Shown here: positions 13,193 through 15,983 of the stretch, one piece after another
How positions within the stretch are numbered: position 1 is the first letter of the stretch
Layout of the letters: every line of letters begins with the position of its first letter
Assembly: GCA_045532295.1 (NCBI GenBank)
Contig: JAZSFP010000019.1
Location: 1 to 15,983, forward strand
DNA length: 15,983 nt
Direction: 5' to 3'
Source: UBA10677 sp045532295
Lineage (GTDB): Bacteria; Bacillota; Clostridia; Christensenellales; Pumilibacteraceae
Translations under genes and position numbers: made by a program
Notes under the pieces: generated by a model
Told to the model about the DNA's origin: nothing
What the model saw: the letters and a program-made list of their open reading frames with translations, nothing else
The model's database searches: none

Positions 13193-13559
13193 GGGGGTGT
13201 ACCGGTTTCGACGGTGTGGCGAAAGCGGTGGAAAGCAGGTGGTAGGGTCGCGGCTACCTTAAAACGCGAAAATAGCATAAATGCTAACAATTCTTACGCA
13301 GCACCCGCTGCACTTGCTGCTTAACAGATAGTTATCAGCCGATGCGCTCCGCATACCGCATACGGAAACGCATCGTCATCTTCCGCGGTGAACCTTCCTT
13401 GGCTCTTGACTACGGCCATTGAACGCTCATTAGTAGCCACGACTACTGCGTCCTTTGTCTTTTGAGAACGCGGATAGCCGTATCTTTCAATCGACTAAAC
13501 TTGTAGAAAACGCCGCCGAACCATATCGGAAGGGGGTTCGAATCCCCCCACTTCCACCA
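13193..13559 (+). ncRNA. ssrA: tmRNA
   Basis: A 367-base tmRNA, which rescues stalled ribosomes with SmpB (smpB is not in the window). The 5' end GGGGGTGTACCGGTTTCGAC has the conserved TTTCGAC, and GGGGGTG pairs with CACTTCC near the 3' end to form the tRNA-like acceptor. The T arm is AGGGGGTTCGAATCCCCCC and CCA is encoded (13557-13559). The tag frame runs from the GCT resume codon at 13283 to TAA at 13322-13324 and encodes ANNSYAAPAALAA. After it, AGATAGTTATCAGCCGATG and several GC-rich hairpins fit the pseudoknot region. The tag is longer than the usual clostridial form but keeps the ALAA end that ClpXP recognises. Confidence 0.97.
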
Positions 13560-13560
13560 A

Positions 13561-13588
13561 AAAAAAGCCATCTTGCGATGGCTTTTTT
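13561..13588. terminator. Bidirectional terminator between ssrA and queT
   Basis: AAAAAAGCCATC (13561-13572) pairs with GATGGCTTTTTT (13577-13588) around loop TTGC. It follows the tmRNA CCA by one base and touches the queT stop codon (13588-13590), so it probably ends both transcripts. Confidence 0.92.
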
Positions 13589-14064
13589 TAATTGAATAAT
13601 TTGGGATAGCGTTCGTTCGTTTTTTTAAGTCCAAAGTAGAGCGGAACACCGATAGCGACTACGCTAATAAGTTCGCCAAGACCGACGAAGAGGACGTTTA
13701 GGATATACGGGTCGGTCATTTCGGGTATCGTTAAAAATATTAGGGGCACGAGAAAGGCGTTGAATAGCACGGGCGGTATAACGCCAAGATAAATTTTCTT
13801 TAACGCTCTCGTTGAAATTGCGGCAAGTAGCGTTGCAAGCGTTCCGATTAACATATCCCATATACCCATAGGAATATTCGCTATGAAACAGCCTATTGCA
13901 AGGCCGGGGATTGCCTCGACGCAAAACAGCGGAAGTATCGTTAAAGCCTCGCTTATTCTGACCTGAACCGCGCCGTAGGATATGGGCGCAAAGACGAGCG
14001 TTAGTACTGCGTAAAGCGCGGATATAATCGCCGTTCGTACCAAAAATTTAGTACCGTTGTTCAT
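13588..14064 (-). CDS. queT: QueT-family queuosine precursor transporter
   Basis: A 158-residue membrane protein of the QueT family (formerly DUF988), the substrate-binding S component of an ECF transporter that imports queuosine precursors such as preQ1. About five or six helices are visible. The family pattern appears early: LYAVLTLVFAPISYGAVQVRISEAL (17-41, with the QVRISE motif), then VEAIPGLAIGCFIAN (49-63) and GTLATLLAAISTRALKK (74-90). The length is normal. The energising ECF subunits are not in the window. It starts 25 bases after the cyclophilin gene with a weak AAGGT site, so it is probably cotranscribed. No preQ1 riboswitch is seen in front of it or of the operon, although such switches often precede queT. 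Confidence 0.92.
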   Translation of the reverse strand: MNNGTKFLVRTAIISALYAVLTLVFAPISYGAVQVRISEALTILPLFCVEAIPGLAIGCFIANIPMGIWDMLIGTLATLLAAISTRALKKIYLGVIPPVLFNAFLVPLIFLTIPEMTDPYILNVLFVGLGELISVVAIGVPLYFGLKKTNERYPKLFN

Positions 14065-14089
14065 TTATTCTGACCTTAACTTCAGTTTT

Positions 14090-14596
14090 TTAATCCAACA
14101 AGTAGACTTTTTCCATTACTACGGCGTCGAGGGGAACGTCGTCGTAATATCCCCATCTGCCGGTATCAACCTTGCCGATTTCAATCGCTACTTTCAAACT
14201 TTCTTCGTCCGCTACCTTACCAAAACCGGCGTACTGACCGTCCAAAAATCCGCAGTCCGCTACGCAGATAAAGAACTGCGAACTTGCAGAGTCGGGAACG
14301 GAAGTACGAGCCATCGAAATTACTCCGGGCGCGTGATGAAGAGTGTTATTTACTCCGTTCATCTTGAATTCGCCCTTTATCGTTCTGGGCGCTTGCTTGG
14401 GCGCAAGACCGCCTTTCCAACTAAAGCCACCGCCTTGAATCATAAATCCGTCAATAACTCTGTGAAAGCAAAGCCCGTCGTAAAATCCGCTCTTTACTAA
14501 GTCCACGAAATTCTCTACGCTCTTGGGCGCGTACTCGGGATAAAGTTCAATGTCAATATTCTTTCCGTTATTAAGTTCAATTCTAACTTTTTGCAT
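14090..14596 (-). CDS. Peptidyl-prolyl cis-trans isomerase, cyclophilin type
   Basis: A 168-residue cyclophilin that speeds cis-trans isomerisation of prolyl bonds. It has no signal peptide and is cytoplasmic. The conserved block FHRVIDGFMIQGG (44-56) holds R46 and Q54, which match human CypA R55 and Q63. VISMAR (92-97) and SSQFFI (105-110, F109 matching CypA F113) follow. The CypA residue W121 is F here and H126 is Y (GFLDGQYAGFG), as in many bacterial forms of low cyclosporin sensitivity. AAGGAG precedes ATG 14596. It leads a two-gene operon with queT; the pairing has no obvious functional logic. Confidence 0.95.
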   Translation of the reverse strand: MQKVRIELNNGKNIDIELYPEYAPKSVENFVDLVKSGFYDGLCFHRVIDGFMIQGGGFSWKGGLAPKQAPRTIKGEFKMNGVNNTLHHAPGVISMARTSVPDSASSQFFICVADCGFLDGQYAGFGKVADEESLKVAIEIGKVDTGRWGYYDDVPLDAVVMEKVYLLD

Positions 14597-14629
14597 AATT
14601 AACTCCTTCTAAGTTTTCGTTACCCATAT

Positions 14630-14658
14630 ATAATACACTTTTTTACTCCGCTTGTCAA
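14630..14658 (-). promoter_or_regulatory. Promoter of the cyclophilin-queT operon
   Basis: On the minus strand TTGACA (14653-14658), 17 bases, TATTAT (14630-14635). The leader is about 27 bases, too short for a riboswitch. Confidence 0.85.
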
Positions 14659-14675
14659 CCTCATTAACTTTTATC

Positions 14676-14711
14676 TTCAAAAAAACCGCCGTAGCATCGC
14701 CACAGCGGTTT
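14676..14711 (-). terminator. Terminator of the lipoprotein gene
   Basis: On the minus strand AAACCGC-TGTGGC pairs with GCTACG-GCGGTTT (13 pairs including two G-T) around loop GAT, followed by seven T. It lies 94 bases past the lipoprotein stop codon, and the gap between them holds no gene. Confidence 0.85.
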
Positions 14712-14805
14712 CCCGTTTTATCCCAAAAACTCCGCGTAAAACAACTAGTATATATCCGATAATTCTAATGTTCACTTTTTGCATACCTTTTTCCGCCGTA
14801 TAAAA

Positions 14806-15732
14806 CTATTCCTTTCCTATAAATTTTGCATACAATTCTACGGTTTCTGCATTTTCTTCAATGCTATAAACATCTTCTTCTATATCCCATTTGTTAATTA
14901 ATTCTTTTTCTTTATACCAGCCCTCAAATTTATATCCTTCCTTTATCGGTTCTTCAGGAAACACTATCTTTTCCCCATCATTGTAATTATCTATCCAATA
15001 AACCTTTTCGTCCACTCTATAAGTTAAGTTAGCCACATATAAACAATTTTTTGCCGTACCGTCCTCATAGATTATATTTGATGAAACTTCTCCTGCTTCT
15101 ATCATTAACAATACAACGTCTGTAAACCATTGACAATATTCTTGATAAAACGGTTGCGGTACCATAAAAAAATATTCGTTTAATATCTCATCAACCGACA
15201 CTCTTTCTTCGTCTTCCTTTTTAATAGAAAACAAATTAGACAAAGTATTTATTAAAAAACTTTTCCTCTCGGCAAGATTTATATTCCCCGTTTTCCCCTC
15301 ATAACTATCAAATAAAATAACTACTCTTTTTGCATTCTTTTTTCTTGACAACACTATTTTCTCTTCCACCACTCTTTTGACAGTATGAGGAATATATAAT
15401 TTTTCACATTTAACGCTTGTTATTGAAAAATCACTTTCTCCCACAATACCATGGTTCCCTATAATTGTAACGGGATAATTAGCAATGTATGCAGGTATAA
15501 TTAAGGTCGTTTTTCCTTGCGCATCTTTCGAAATTCTATCTATAGTTATTCCCGTTGCTTTTTCTCTCGTTACTGCCACGATTCCACCTCTATTATAATT
15601 ATATATATAGTCATCATAAAACAAGGATCGCGGTGGATTATCTCCTGCATACCACTGTAGATAATATCCACACCCACCAAGCGCGAACACGCTCATTATA
15701 ACCGTCAATATTATCGCTAATGCTTTTTTCAT
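14806..15732 (-). CDS. Putative surface lipoprotein with BspA-like and InlB B-like segments
   Basis: A 308-residue exported protein. MKKALAIILTVIMSVFALGGC is a lipoprotein signal with lipobox LGGC (C21), so the product should be anchored to the outer face of the membrane. Residues 73-121 (KTTLIIPAYIANYPVTIIG ... EKLYIPHTVKRV) resemble BspA-type leucine-rich repeats. The C-terminus (about 243-305: VFPEEPIKEGYKFEGWYKEKE then NKWDIEEDV, ending VELYAKF) matches the InlB B-repeat / Listeria-Bacteroides repeat pattern. Both modules are common in surface and adhesion proteins of gut Bacillota. The middle third (125-235) is unrecognised. AAGGAGG (15737-15743) precedes ATG 15732. The gene is clearly more AT-rich than those to its left, which may mean recent transfer. 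Confidence 0.8.
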   Translation of the reverse strand: MKKALAIILTVIMSVFALGGCGYYLQWYAGDNPPRSLFYDDYIYNYNRGGIVAVTREKATGITIDRISKDAQGKTTLIIPAYIANYPVTIIGNHGIVGESDFSITSVKCEKLYIPHTVKRVVEEKIVLSRKKNAKRVVILFDSYEGKTGNINLAERKSFLINTLSNLFSIKKEDEERVSVDEILNEYFFMVPQPFYQEYCQWFTDVVLLMIEAGEVSSNIIYEDGTAKNCLYVANLTYRVDEKVYWIDNYNDGEKIVFPEEPIKEGYKFEGWYKEKELINKWDIEEDVYSIEENAETVELYAKFIGKE

Positions 15733-15752
15733 AGAGCCTCCTTTCTACCTAT

Positions 15753-15781
15753 ATTATACAGTGGAATTTTGCTATTGTCAA
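15753..15781 (-). promoter_or_regulatory. Consensus promoter of the lipoprotein gene
   Basis: On the minus strand TTGACA (15776-15781), exactly 17 bases, TATAAT (15753-15758). The leader would be only about 14 bases, almost all of it Shine-Dalgarno. Confidence 0.88.
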
Positions 15782-15789
15782 TGCGATAG

Positions 15790-15825
15790 TTATATATTTA
15801 ATAAAAACGCTTTAATCCTTTTCAT
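15790..15825 (-). other. 11-codon ORF with a perfect Shine-Dalgarno
   Basis: AAGGAGG (15832-15838) lies six bases before ATG 15825. The frame encodes MKRIKAFLLNI and stops at 15790-15792, eight bases before the lipoprotein -35. It begins like a signal peptide and may be the stub of a deleted gene, or a short leader peptide. It would be transcribed from the partial gene to its right. Confidence 0.4.
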
Positions 15826-15843
15826 AATAATCCTCCTTTATCC

Positions 15844-15983
15844 CTAATATTTATAAAATGCTATCAATGTTAACCGTTCTGGTATGAACACTATATAAAA
15901 AACATAACCTTCTCCGAAAACAGTACAATAGTAATAATCTTTTTCAAAATCTACACAATATTTTTCCGGGGGAACGCTATCTT
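15844..15983 (-). CDS. C-terminal end of an unknown gene, cut by the right edge
   Basis: An open frame on the minus strand enters from the right edge and ends at TAG 15844-15846. The last 45 residues run from DSVPPEKYCVDFEKDYYYC to ERLTLIAFYKY, rich in Tyr and Phe. A Shine-Dalgarno and the 11-codon ORF follow 6 bases after the stop, which supports a real transcribed frame. Too little is present to assign a family. Confidence 0.6.
   Translation of the reverse strand, partial: DSVPPEKYCVDFEKDYYYCTVFGEGYVFYIVFIPERLTLIAFYKY

Noticed and set aside
14597..14660. preQ1 riboswitch ahead of the cyclophilin-queT operon
   Set aside because: The leader from the predicted start to the ATG is about 27 bases and shows no aptamer-like pseudoknot; the 25-base gap before queT is also too short.

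Overview
The window looks like a chromosomal segment of a low-to-mid GC Bacillota, most likely a gut-type member of Clostridia. The grounds are strong Shine-Dalgarno sites, many TTGACA-17-TATAAT promoters, compact intrinsic terminators, a clostridial-style feoA-feoB-FeoB-associated protein operon, QueT, and a GH29 fucosidase with an AraC regulator. An order-level placement (for example Christensenellales) is only a guess. No plasmid, phage, transposase or CRISPR array was seen.

Layout, left to right. (1) 1-2746: a ferrous iron operon on the minus strand (feoA, feoB, a Cys-rich membrane peptide) with its own promoter and terminator. Two nearly identical palindromes mark the feoA start and the feoA-feoB gap. 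At the left edge an outward-facing promoter has a run of eight G in its spacer. (2) 2935-3433: tRNA-Pro(CGG), followed by an array in which the last 18 bases of the tRNA plus a terminator hairpin recur twice more, about 171-175 bp apart. (3) 3510-5150: a TauE/SafE permease, a Bcp-type peroxiredoxin and a truncated EamA transporter, all minus. (4) 5243-5747: a single small unknown gene with a consensus promoter and a terminator. (5) 5748-8632: an SGNH hydrolase, a six-helix membrane protein of unknown function, and a PH-like membrane protein just downstream of tRNA-Pro(GGG). (6) 8876-13110: a cytoplasmic GH29 alpha-L-fucosidase, a divergent AraC regulator and a 645-residue glycoside-hydrolase-like protein. 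(7) 13153-14658: tmRNA (ssrA), then a cyclophilin-queT operon converging on it. (8) 14676-15983: AT-rich DNA with a lipoprotein gene, an 11-codon ORF and the C-terminus of an unknown gene running off the right edge.

The genes are mostly independent housekeeping units. The clearest functional groups are the Feo operon (Fe2+ uptake) and the fucosidase/AraC/GH-like cluster, perhaps with the SGNH esterase, which suggests use of fucosylated glycans. No sugar transporter lies in the window. The least explained structure is the tRNA-tail/terminator array after tRNA-Pro(CGG). It is the best candidate here for something undescribed, but the window cannot show that it is an active system.
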